Positions 44,186-52,654 of a stretch of DNA of 64,000 bases are shown here, piece by piece. Location: contig CAVPSA010000047.1 in NCBI GenBank assembly GCA_963707905.1, positions 1 through 64,000 on the forward strand, read 5' to 3'. How positions within the stretch are numbered: position 1 is the stretch's first letter; each line of letters opens with the position of its first letter. The notes under the pieces were generated by a model. The model was not told the DNA's origin, searched no databases, and worked only from the letters and a program-made list of their open reading frames with translations. The position numbers were made by a program, and so were the translations under genes. Origin of the DNA: DASXKD01 sp963707905 (GTDB lineage: Bacteria; Actinomycetota; Actinomycetes; Streptosporangiales; Streptosporangiaceae).

Positions 44186-44633
44186 CTCTGCAACCGCTTT
44201 TATGACTCCAACAGCACTTATGCAAGGGTGCGACGGGAACGCTGTGTCATCCGCTCGGCTTTGTGCTCTTGGCCAGCGGACCGGGGTTGCGCCTTTGGCA
44301 CCGGATGATCACGGGATCAGCGGACGCTACGGCCCGCCATGTCCACCGAGAGGATCAGTGATCCACGAGGGTAACGAGGACGCCTCCAAAGCCGGCGAGG
44401 TCAGCTCGATGCGAGCCTTCTTGCAGATCAAGGGCGACAGCCGCAAAGAGATCGACGCGTTTCTGGTCGAGCAGTCGGCGCGGTGATACGTAGGGACGGC
44501 ATCGGTCGGGGTACCCGCCCGGCCAGCGCCCAACAGAGCAGGCTGCGAGCGCACTCGGCTTCGGTGCCGTCCTCGTCGATCGTGTCCCGCTCGAAAATAG
44601 GATTCGGTAGCTGACCTGCAGGTTTTCGGAGCG
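44186..44633. other. Region without a supported gene
   Basis: A plus-strand frame ending at 44486 contains EGNEDASKAGEVSSMRAFLQ and is weakly protein-like; I see no family. The right edge (about 44615-44640) precedes the transposase stop and probably includes its element end. Confidence 0.35.
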
Positions 44634-45521
44634 TCAGGCGGCGCGCGCATATTCGTTGATCAGGCCGTTGAGGACGGGTTTCCGGCGGGTCTGCCGTGTG
44701 TCGACGTTGGTTACGGTCGCGGGGTGAGTGTTGCGTTCGCCGGCGGGGACACGCTGGGCGGTGCCCTGGTGGGGCCGCGCCGTGTTGCAGTGCACCTGGT
44801 ATTCGGTTAGGACGGCGCGCAGGTGTGCTTCACCGCGGATCAGTACGCGGTCGAGGAGTTCGCGGCGCAGGGTGCCGACGAGGCGTTCGCAGATCGCGTT
44901 CATCCGCGGGGCCTGGATCGCGCTGCGCAGGATCCTCGCGCCGGTGGCCTGGAAGACGGCGTCGAATGAGGCGGTGAAGTTCGGGCCGCGATCGTGGATC
45001 AGGAACCTGATGGCGTAGAACTGCTCCTCGAGGGTGGGGGCCAGGTTGCGGGCCTGCTGCACGGTCCGCTCCCCGGTGGGATGGGAAGTGACGCCGCCGA
45101 GGTACATCCGGCGGGTGCCATGCTCGATGAAGATCAGTACGTACAGTCTTCTCAGCAGCACGGTATCCACGGGCAGGAAGTCGACCGCGAGGATCCTGGC
45201 GGCCTGGGCGTGCAGGAACTGCCGCCACGTCGGCCCTGGCCGGCGAGGCGCCGGATCGATGCCCGCGGCGTGCAGGATCTCCCACACTGTGGACGGCGCT
45301 ACGGCGAGACCGGGCTTCGTCAGCCCGCCGTGGATCCGGCGGTATCCCCACAGCGGATTCTCCTTCGCCAGCCGGACGACCAGCCCGGCGATGCTCCGGG
45401 CTGTCGGCGGACGACCGGGCTTGCGCTGCTTGCTCGTGTCGTACTTAGCCGCGGCCAGTCTGCGGTGCCAGGCCAGCAGCGTCGCCGGCGTCACGGCGAA
45501 GATCTCTGTGATCGGATTCAC
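44634..45521 (-). mobile_element. Truncated DDE integrase-core transposase (IS3/IS481-like)
   Basis: 295 residues. It starts abruptly at VTPATLLAWHRRL, where full-length relatives have about 60-70 residues before this point; upstream frames are closed, so the 5' end is lost. The catalytic positions are present: Asp in ILAVDFLPVDT, Asp in LIHDRGPNFTA and Glu in CERLVGTLRRELLDR, with the HCNTARPHQG block and ending LNGLINEYARAA. A fragment of the same broad family lies at 24760. No terminal repeat pair could be established. Confidence 0.75.
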
Positions 45522-45610
45522 TTATCACCGCGCCGCCCGTCTGTTCCGAACGCTTAATCGGCGCTCGAAAACTGTTTGGGTGCCAGCGTCATGTTTGAGG
45601 CGCATATCAG

Positions 45611-45700
45611 CGGTTCCGGATACAGCCAGCGTTCCACCGGGTCGGCCGCGAACGCCAAGACGAGCGTGGCGAAAACCCTCGCCTGGGCGGATTCACCGAG
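45611..45700 (-). pseudogene. GNAT acetyltransferase N-terminal fragment
   Basis: Within a minus-strand frame (45790-45554), ARVFATLVLAFAADPVERWL, then YPEP, is the characteristic N-terminal strand-helix of a GNAT subfamily (xVLAFxxDPxxRWLYP). Similarity ends at about 45611, after which the frame becomes unrelated. The truncation lies about 90 bases from the start of the transposase remnant, so transposition may have removed the rest. Confidence 0.4.
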
Positions 45701-46209
45701 CGCCGAGAACGATAGCGAGCCCCTCCCCAGCGCCCAGCCCCTGGCAATGCCAGCGGCCCCGTTTCCGCGTCCTGGCGTATTGATCATCACGCGTGCGCCA
45801 GGGCACCATAGCGCCGAGCCCGTCTCTTAGTCCGCGGGTCCCTAGCTCATGAGCATCGGCTGCCTGCTCGGGTCCTTCGACACCTGGGCCAGGAGCGGCA
45901 CCGGCATCGATTGTCGGAACTCCCGGTCCTACCGCTGCGGTGACGGCCGCGAGGCGCTCGCGGTCCCGCGGCCAGCCGGTGATCGTGCGGCTGGCCCCGG
46001 TCACGACGCCCGGCGGCGGGCAGCCGGGGGGCCTCGTCGTTATCGCTGGGCAGCGGCGGGACGCCCTCCCGTGGACTGTTTGTTGCGTTCAGTAATGGTT
46101 ATATAACTCTTGGTAATCTGGCCTCAGCCGGGGGATCAGCCTGCGGGCGGCACCGGTAAGCCGATCGGGCCATCAGCCGGGAACCGTTCTGACCCACGGA
46201 GGAGGGACC
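45701..46209. other. Region without a supported gene, promoter side of the beta-helix gene
   Basis: No coding frame is convincing. GTTATATAAC (46098-46107) is a 10-bp palindrome in an AT-rich patch about 100 bases before the beta-helix gene and may be part of its promoter. Confidence 0.4.
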
Positions 46210-48219
46210 ATGTTCGCTCCCAAGGCAGGGGACCAGTGCGAGTCCGGCTGGACAGGGGCCAGGGCGGCTAGGGCCGCCGGTGTCGTCGCGGTGGCAGCCA
46301 TGCTCGTGCCGGCGGGGGTGGCCAGCGCCGCCGAGGTCAGTCACGGCACCGGGCATATACGGCATACCACCCAGATATTCGCCGTCACCACCTTGTCGGA
46401 CTCCGGGTCCGGGTCGCTGCGGGCGGCCATCGCCTCGGCCGACGCCGCCAGTGGCGCCGCTACCGAGATCAGCTTCTCCGTCAGCGGCACCATCACGCTG
46501 GCCAGCGCGCTGCCCGCGATCACCCAGCACGTGGCGATCGACGGCACCACCGCGCCCGGCTACATCAGCGGCGGGGCGCCTGTGGTGGAGATCGACTGTG
46601 GGGACAACACCGGGCTGGATTTTGCCGCCGGGGCCGCCGGCGCCCAGCTGCTGGGGGTCTCCGTGGTGAACGCGAGCGGCGACGGCGTTACGCTGCACGC
46701 GGCCTCCGTCACCCTCAACGATGACTACATCGGCCTGGGCACCACCGGCACCGCGGATGCCAACCGGGGCGCCGGTGTCTACGCCGCGGCGGGCTCATCG
46801 TCCGAGCTGATCGGGCTCGACACCTCCGGTGACTCCGGCACCGTCGCGAACGTGATCTCGGGCAACCGGGGCCCCGGGGTGGAACTGTTTGGATCCGACA
46901 TGGACACCGTGGTCGCCAACCGCATCGGGACGAACCCGGCGGGTACCGCCGCCATCCCCAACGGCGGCGACGGCGTCTGGCTCACTCGCGGCTCCAGCGG
47001 CAACGAGATCGGCGGCACCGAGTTCACAGACGCGGCGACCGGCCAGCAGAATAACCCCACGGGCTCCAAGGGGACCGTCACGCCGGTGTTCGTCATCCCG
47101 CCGCTGGGCAACCTGGTCTCGGGCAACAGCCACAACGGTGTCCGGATAGACAGCCACTCGACGCACAACACGCTCAACGGGAACTTCATCGGCACCACCG
47201 CCGACGGTGACGCCGCCCTCGGGAACGGGTGGAACGGTGTCAGCATCAAGGCGGCCAACGACAATTCCCTGGTGGGCTGCCAGTTCGTCAACAACCCGTT
47301 CGTCTACTACAACGTGATGAGCGGTAACCGGCTCAACGGCCTGCTCGTCACCGACGCCAACGGGACCAAGGTCCAGGGGAACTTCTTCGGCGTGGGCGCC
47401 AACAACACCAGCGCCGTCGCCAACGGCCTCAACGGCATCGCGGTCAACGGCTCCTCGAACGGAACCGTGGTCGGCGGGGTCATCCCGCTCGGCAACGTGA
47501 CCGGGTTCAACAAGCTCAACGGCATCGACGTAGCCGGGAAGGCGAGCCACTTCATCACCTTCAACACCTTCGGCGGGCTGCTGGCGTTCAAGGGGGCGGC
47601 GCCGAACGGCCGCGACGGCCTGCTCATCACCGCCACCGGCGGCCACATCGTGGCGCGGACCAACGTGTTCTCCGGCAACACCGGGAACGGCATCGAGGTG
47701 AGCGGTCACGCCCACGGGGTAACCATCGACCCCAACATCGTGGGACTAACGACCAAGGGTGACACCGTCCTGCCCAACGGTGGTGACGGTGTGCTGCTCG
47801 ACGACTCCGCGCACCACAACACGATCGGCGGCCACCGGCTGTCGGTGATCCCGCAGAACACGTTCTCCGGCAACGACGGCTACGGGCTGGTAATCACCGG
47901 CTCCGCCCACCGCAACAGCGTGTTCAGGACGGTGATCGGCACCAATGTGGGCGGCACCCTGGCGCTGGGCAACGGCAAGGGCGGGGTGCGCATCAGCGGC
48001 CACGCACGCCGGAACTCCATCGGGAACACCGGCCGGCGGCCCGTCAACATCATCAGCGGTAACGGCGGGCCCGGCGTGCGGCTATCCGGCGGGACGAGCT
48101 TCAACCGGGTGCTGGACAACTTCATCGGGGTGGGCCGGCTCCACAAGCCGGTGCCCAACAGCGGCAAGCCGGTCGTGAACAAGGGCCACCACAACAAGGT
48201 GAAGGGCAACAAGTCGTAG
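46210..48219 (+). CDS. Secreted right-handed parallel beta-helix protein
   Basis: 669 residues from an ATG six bases after GGAGGAGG. A basic then hydrophobic signal (VVAVAAMLVPAGVASAAE) is followed by TTLSDSGSGSLRAAIASADA, the standard opening of actinobacterial beta-helix adhesin-like proteins. Repeats of about 22-25 residues with N-x-(I/V)-SGN and NGxGV patterns (NVISGNRGPGVEL; NVMSGNRLNGLLV) fill the rest. Members are cell-surface or released; some cleave polysaccharides, but no catalytic residues can be assigned here. It stands alone. Confidence 0.85.
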   Translation: MFAPKAGDQCESGWTGARAARAAGVVAVAAMLVPAGVASAAEVSHGTGHIRHTTQIFAVTTLSDSGSGSLRAAIASADAASGAATEISFSVSGTITLASALPAITQHVAIDGTTAPGYISGGAPVVEIDCGDNTGLDFAAGAAGAQLLGVSVVNASGDGVTLHAASVTLNDDYIGLGTTGTADANRGAGVYAAAGSSSELIGLDTSGDSGTVANVISGNRGPGVELFGSDMDTVVANRIGTNPAGTAAIPNGGDGVWLTRGSSGNEIGGTEFTDAATGQQNNPTGSKGTVTPVFVIPPLGNLVSGNSHNGVRIDSHSTHNTLNGNFIGTTADGDAALGNGWNGVSIKAANDNSLVGCQFVNNPFVYYNVMSGNRLNGLLVTDANGTKVQGNFFGVGANNTSAVANGLNGIAVNGSSNGTVVGGVIPLGNVTGFNKLNGIDVAGKASHFITFNTFGGLLAFKGAAPNGRDGLLITATGGHIVARTNVFSGNTGNGIEVSGHAHGVTIDPNIVGLTTKGDTVLPNGGDGVLLDDSAHHNTIGGHRLSVIPQNTFSGNDGYGLVITGSAHRNSVFRTVIGTNVGGTLALGNGKGGVRISGHARRNSIGNTGRRPVNIISGNGGPGVRLSGGTSFNRVLDNFIGVGRLHKPVPNSGKPVVNKGHHNKVKGNKS

Positions 48220-48602
48220 CGGCAAGGGGAGCGGGACTGGATCTCGACCCGGGCCACATCGGAAAGGGCCAGCCCCGCTTGGGTCAGAGCCCTCGCGCAC
48301 GCGGTGGCGTAGCCACGCCCGGTGAAATCGATTTCGGCGGGGGCTTCGGGCATCTTGGCATTAGATGCAACCGCTCAGTGCGCCGCAAGCCAATTTCTGC
48401 GGCTGGGGTGGCGCCGCGGCGGGAGCTGAGCGGGTTTCCCCAGGCGTGTCCAACCAGGTGAATGACACAGGCTCGCCATATCGCAACGGCGGCTTCCGGA
48501 GCCTTGAGCCGGGCTCTCTGCGGCCGAGCAAGGTGATCATGGATACGATAGGTCGCTGGACCAGCCGAGCGGGAGTGCACCGGCCGAGCGGAGTACACCG
48601 GC
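48220..48602. other. Region without a supported gene
   Basis: Only weak overlapping frames. The right end should hold the promoter of the GNAT gene. Confidence 0.4.
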
Positions 48603-49340
48603 ATGGGCGAACCACAGATCGTCACCACGTCAGAACGGCATGACCTCGATGAGCAAGCCGAGGCGGCTTTCCGTCCGGGCTGGCCCGAGTTCATCTTCCA
48701 CGACCCAATCAGCTCGAAATACATCGGGCGGGTCGAGACCTACTTCCCTCAATACGATGTGCTGCTTCTGGACGACGGCCAGGTCGTCGCGGGCGGCTGG
48801 GGAGTCCCGATCCAGTGGAACGGGACAGTTAGCACCCTGCCGGGCGGCTACGACGGAGCACTGATCAGCGCAGTGACTGGCCACGAAGACGCGGCCCCGG
48901 CCGACACGCTGTGCATCATGGCCGCTGCCGTCAGGCAAGACCGCCAGGGCGCCGGGCTCGCCGGAAAAGTTCTGGCCGTACTACGGGAGAGAGCCACCAC
49001 GGCAAGACTGGAACGAGTAATCGCCCCGGTGCGGCCAGCACTTAAGAACCGGTATCCACTGACCCCCATCGAGAATTTCGCCCGGTGGACCCGCGCCGAC
49101 GGTACCCACATCGACCCCTGGATTCGTACCCATCAGCGCCTCGGAGCGACGATCCTCGCCCCTGCCCCGCGCTCGATGGTCATCACCGGCACCGTCAGTG
49201 AATGGGAAGACTGGACCCGGATGGCCTTCCCGGAAACCGGTCAATACGTCGTGCCAGATGCGCTCGACCTCGTCAGCATCAACCGGGAGGAAGACCGCGG
49301 CACCTACGCAGAGACCAATCTCTGGATGCGGCACCGCTGA
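48603..49340 (+). CDS. GNAT-like acetyltransferase
   Basis: 245 residues. The acyl-CoA-binding region is CIMAAAVRQDRQGAGLAGKVL (motif A, R-Q-G-A-G-L-A) followed by RVIAPVRPALKNRYPL. The C-terminal extension HQRLGATILAPAPRSMVITG is typical of a long GNAT subfamily of actinobacteria. It has no close operon partner; the RCC1 gene beyond is convergent. Substrate unknown. Confidence 0.78.
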   Translation: MGEPQIVTTSERHDLDEQAEAAFRPGWPEFIFHDPISSKYIGRVETYFPQYDVLLLDDGQVVAGGWGVPIQWNGTVSTLPGGYDGALISAVTGHEDAAPADTLCIMAAAVRQDRQGAGLAGKVLAVLRERATTARLERVIAPVRPALKNRYPLTPIENFARWTRADGTHIDPWIRTHQRLGATILAPAPRSMVITGTVSEWEDWTRMAFPETGQYVVPDALDLVSINREEDRGTYAETNLWMRHR

Positions 49341-49461
49341 GCCATACTGCTGCCAAGCCGTAGCCACGCTTTGGCGCGGACGGACCCGGGCGGGACATCG
49401 GCCCGGTACACAGGCGCGGATGAACGACCCCCGTGGTCGAGCGCCGTGCGCGAGTTCTTGT

Positions 49462-50643
49462 TCACCCCGCCACCACCACATCGTCGGCCGTCGTGGAGAT
49501 CAGCGATATTCCGGGCATGACGTCGATGGGCGTAAGAGAACTCGTGTGCTTCCCGTCCCCGAGCTGCCCCTGGGCGCCGTCTCCCCAGGCCCATACGGCT
49601 CCGTTAGTGGCGATGGCGTAGGAGGTGGCGCCCCCGCTCGCCACGGTGGCGTAGGTGACCCCGGACGGTGGCGAGATGTGCTCGGGGGAAAGCTGGTGCG
49701 CAGTGCCCCGGTCGCCCAACTGGCCGTGGGAGTCGCTCCCCCATGCATAGAGCGTCCCTCCGGTGAGCATCACGATGGTCTGCCCGTTATCGGCGGCCGA
49801 TCCTCCCTGGGTCACCTGGGCTACCGGGCCGGGCAGCGAGACCCGGACAGGCACATCCGAAGCCGTAGTTGCGCCATCACCAAGCTGCCCGGCTGCGTTG
49901 TATCCCCAGTCCCAGTAGGTGCCGTTCGCCAGCAGGGCTCCCGCGTTGTTGAAGGCCGACACCAGTCTCAGCACATTGGCGCCGTTCAGGCGGGAAACCC
50001 GGACCGGTGTGGTGCTATCCGGCCCGCCGCCGTCGCCAAGGACGCCGTTCCAGTTGGAGCCGCAGGAGTACACCGTCCCGCCCGCGTCGTAGACCGCGTG
50101 GCCGGCAGCGCCGGCGAGCTTGGTCACGGATGTGAGCGGCAACTGAACGGGGGCGTCGTACTGCTCCTTGGTGCCGAGGCACAGTTGCCCGTAGTGGTTG
50201 TAACCCCAGCCCCAGGCGTTGCCATTCGTGTCCACCGCGAGCGCCGTGTCGAACGGCATAGCGTCGGTGGCCAAGAACGCGATAGCCACCCCGGCTGGGA
50301 ACCTGACCCGCACGGGCCTGGTGAAGGAGTTAACCGTGCCGCCGTTGCCGAGCTCACCATGGGTTCCCTGGCCCCAGGCCCAGACCGTGCCATCTGCCAG
50401 CAGGGCGTATTGGGTGCTATTGGAGCTGCCCACTTGAATAACCGGCCTGGGATCTGGGATGGGCAGCTTTGCCGGGGACAGGGTGAGGTCCCTGTCCGAG
50501 GACACGTTGTCCCCAAAGAACGAGCCCCAGTGCCAGGCAGCCGTGGCCGTGGCGGCGCGCGGGACAGCGGCGGCGAGTGTGGTGGCCGGAGGAAGCCAGG
50601 CGAGAACGAGCAGGGCGAGGACGGTCCCAATTACGTGTCTCAC
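49462..50643 (-). CDS. Exported RCC1-repeat (beta-propeller) protein
   Basis: 393 residues from the GTG at 50643, six bases after GGAGA. A signal peptide (VIGTVLALLVLAWLPPATTLAA) is followed by about six RCC1-type repeats with VWAWGQGTHGELGNG, WGWGYNHYGQLCLG, YWDWGYNAAGQLGDG, LYAWGSDSHGQLGD and VWAWGDGAQGQLGDG. These build a seven-bladed propeller in eukaryotes; bacterial exported versions have no known activity. Confidence 0.87.
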   Translation of the reverse strand: MRHVIGTVLALLVLAWLPPATTLAAAVPRAATATAAWHWGSFFGDNVSSDRDLTLSPAKLPIPDPRPVIQVGSSNSTQYALLADGTVWAWGQGTHGELGNGGTVNSFTRPVRVRFPAGVAIAFLATDAMPFDTALAVDTNGNAWGWGYNHYGQLCLGTKEQYDAPVQLPLTSVTKLAGAAGHAVYDAGGTVYSCGSNWNGVLGDGGGPDSTTPVRVSRLNGANVLRLVSAFNNAGALLANGTYWDWGYNAAGQLGDGATTASDVPVRVSLPGPVAQVTQGGSAADNGQTIVMLTGGTLYAWGSDSHGQLGDRGTAHQLSPEHISPPSGVTYATVASGGATSYAIATNGAVWAWGDGAQGQLGDGKHTSSLTPIDVMPGISLISTTADDVVVAG

Positions 50644-50857
50644 GGCATTTCTCCAGATCAACTAAGTGGCATGAAGTTCTCTGAAGAACATCCTTATATA
50701 GGCTTGTCCGGGACGATGCCCATATCGTGCCACCGGGCGCGCCCTGCCGCAGAGCGCCCGTTCGGACACGGCAACGACAGCCACTCTGGCGACCGGGTTG
50801 CCGACCATATCCGCGGCTCGGGCACGTCAAGCGGTTCATCGGGCACGGTGAGCGTGG

Positions 50858-51583
50858 TCATTCGCTGTAGAACGGGCGTACCTCAATCGCGTGGTACCGG
50901 GCGATCGGATGCGCGGCCGCGAGCTGGATCGCTTGCTGCCGGTCAGCGCAGCTGACGACGTCGATGCTGGCGGCGAACTCCTTGGTGCCGGTGAACGGCC
51001 CGTCGCTGAGCAGCGTTTGCCCGCCGCGGACGCGGACCGTCGTGGCCGTCTCCGGGCCCTGCAGCGCGTTCCCCAAGATGTGGAGCCCGCGTGCCACCAG
51101 GTCCTGCCGCCAGGCTGCGCCTTCCTGCAGGACCGCCTCGTCGTGCCGCAGTGCCGCTTGGGTTCCGCCGATCCACGTGATCAGCAGGTACGGAGCGCCC
51201 GCCGGATCGTCCTGTCGCGCGAACGCGGACGCCTGCTCACCCAGCCGCAGTCCGCCGTTGAATTGGCGGATCTCGATCGCTTGGAACCACGACGACGGGT
51301 GCTTGGCCGCTACCTCGATCGCCTCGTCGAGGCCGGCGCATTCGAGCAGGTCGAAGCCCGCTATGAACTCCTTGGTCTCCGCGAACGGGCCGTCGGTCAC
51401 CAGCGTCTGGCCGTCGCGCACGCGCACCGTTGCCGCCGTCTCCGGCAGATCCAGCTCCCGGCCCAGCAGCCGCACCCCCCGGCCCTCCATCTCCTCCACC
51501 CAGCCGGGGCACTCACGCTGCAGCACCGCCAAGGCCTCCGGTGTCGGCAGGCCGTTCGCACAAATGAACATCAGGTACTTCAT
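50858..51583 (-). CDS. Tandem YCII/DGPF-domain protein
   Basis: 241 residues from the ATG at 51583 with GAGG six bases upstream. Two YCII-like domains follow each other: the first (MKYLMFICANG ... VTDGPFAETKEFIAGFDLLE) at 1-115, the second (PYLLITWIGGTQAA ... LSDGPFTGTKEFAASIDVVS) at about 130-240. DGPF proteins are small ferredoxin-like folds, commonly encoded next to ECF sigma factors; none is seen here. The duplication within a single chain is moderately unusual. Confidence 0.85.
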   Translation of the reverse strand: MKYLMFICANGLPTPEALAVLQRECPGWVEEMEGRGVRLLGRELDLPETAATVRVRDGQTLVTDGPFAETKEFIAGFDLLECAGLDEAIEVAAKHPSSWFQAIEIRQFNGGLRLGEQASAFARQDDPAGAPYLLITWIGGTQAALRHDEAVLQEGAAWRQDLVARGLHILGNALQGPETATTVRVRGGQTLLSDGPFTGTKEFAASIDVVSCADRQQAIQLAAAHPIARYHAIEVRPFYSE

Positions 51584-51672
51584 CCCTAGCCTCGCTTCCC
51601 ATCGACGTAACGAATCGCCTGACCCACGAAGTCTTATAGCCGGGCGGACACCGCTGGCACCCTCGCCCGTTC

Positions 51673-51870
51673 TCAGGCGGCTGCCGGGCCCTGCAGCCGC
51701 TTGTGCCCGGCCAAGGACCGTGCGTTCCGCGCGATGAGTGCGAACCCGATCCTGGCGGGCCGTGCCCGTGTGGCACTGCGGGCCTCCCGCGCGCGCCTCC
51801 AGGCGGCGGCCTGCTGCCGCATTTCCCTGCCCCGCGCGGCGCTGATCGTCTGCATGGTCACCGGATACAT
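51673..51870 (-). CDS. Small basic helical protein
   Basis: 65 residues from an ATG five bases after GAGGAGG, a very strong ribosome site. The sequence YPVTMQTISAARGREMRQQA, then WRRAREARSATRA, is an Arg/Ala-rich helix. Similar short Arg-rich proteins are scattered in actinobacterial genomes without a known function. It lies 89 bases upstream of the YCII gene on the same strand and could be co-transcribed. Confidence 0.6.
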   Translation of the reverse strand: MYPVTMQTISAARGREMRQQAAAWRRAREARSATRARPARIGFALIARNARSLAGHKRLQGPAAA

Positions 51871-52233
51871 GGTTTCCTCCTCGGTCGCTGGGCCGTGAAG
51901 GCCCGATGGCGAACCGGCTATCTGGCCGGTCACCCTCACGACGAACCGGGACCGGCCAGATGGACAACCGCGCGAACCGATCCGCCGCAGCCCCGCGACA
52001 CCGGCCATCCGTCTACGAGTTGTCAGCCGCGCCGAGCGGCTATTTGCGCGCCCGGCGTCGATCGGCATGGGGACTGAGCATTACGCAATGGTGCGGGCTG
52101 GCGGTGGGAATACGTGCGTAGCTGGGTGTTGAGCTTCGCTGGTTCCGCGGCTTGATCTGCGGCGCTGCTCACCGGCATAGGGCCGTGGCCAGGGTACGGT
52201 GCAGGCATCCAATGGAAATCGGAAGGCGGAGCG
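51871..52233. other. Divergent intergenic region before lsr2
   Basis: It separates the minus-strand small gene and plus-strand lsr2 and must contain both promoters. No strong palindrome noted. The bases just before lsr2 (GGAAGGCGGAGCG) carry its ribosome site. Confidence 0.45.
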
Positions 52234-52566
52234 ATGGCCCAGAAAGTAACGGTAGTCCTGGAAGATGATCTGACCGGCGGCCCGGCCAAGCAGACGGTGC
52301 GGTTCGCCTTCGAGGGCACCGACTATGAGATCGACCTGAACACCAAGAACGCCGCCGCGTTCGGCAAGCAGCTCGCACCCTATCTCCAGCACGCCCGCAA
52401 GGCCGGGCGGGCACCGGCCCGCCGCCCCGGCCGGGCCACCGCCGGGCGCCAGCGCTCAGGTGACATCCGGGCCTGGGCCAAAGAGCACGGCCTGGCGGTC
52501 AGCGAGCGCGGCCGCATCCCCGCTGGTGTACTGGAGCAATACCACGCGGCCGCCAACCGCAGCTAA
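52234..52566 (+). CDS. lsr2: Lsr2-family nucleoid-associated protein
   Basis: 110 residues behind GGAGCG. The N-terminal dimerisation domain starts MAQKVTVVLEDDLTGGPAKQ and includes TVRFAFEGTDYEIDL; the C-terminal domain SGDIRAWAKEHGLAVSERGR followed by IPAGVLEQYHAA contains the RGR AT-hook-like minor-groove motif. Lsr2 bridges DNA and silences AT-rich, horizontally acquired genes in actinobacteria; the accessory region to the left is a plausible target. It is convergent with the large membrane protein, with a shared terminator. Confidence 0.93.
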   Translation: MAQKVTVVLEDDLTGGPAKQTVRFAFEGTDYEIDLNTKNAAAFGKQLAPYLQHARKAGRAPARRPGRATAGRQRSGDIRAWAKEHGLAVSERGRIPAGVLEQYHAAANRS

Positions 52567-52599
52567 CACCACGCCGCCACCACCGCGGCCGCAACCCAG

Positions 52600-52621
52600 G
52601 CGCCGCGCTCCAGCGCGGCGC
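52600..52621. terminator. Hairpin between convergent lsr2 and flippase-like genes
   Basis: GCGCCGCGCT (52600-52609) and AGCGCGGCGC (52612-52621) are perfect complements around a CC loop. It lies between two converging genes and has no T-tract, typical of GC-rich bidirectional terminators. Confidence 0.6.
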
Positions 52622-52654
52622 GGCAGGACATTCTGTCGCGCTGGCGCCCCAAGG

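Noticed and set aside
46098..46107. GTTATATAAC as a defined operator for the beta-helix gene
   Set aside because: A 10-bp AT palindrome alone is weak evidence and no matching -35 element was found; mentioned only as a possible promoter part.
49438..50955. Plus-strand frame over the RCC1 gene
   Set aside because: Antisense of a clear RCC1-repeat protein with signal peptide.
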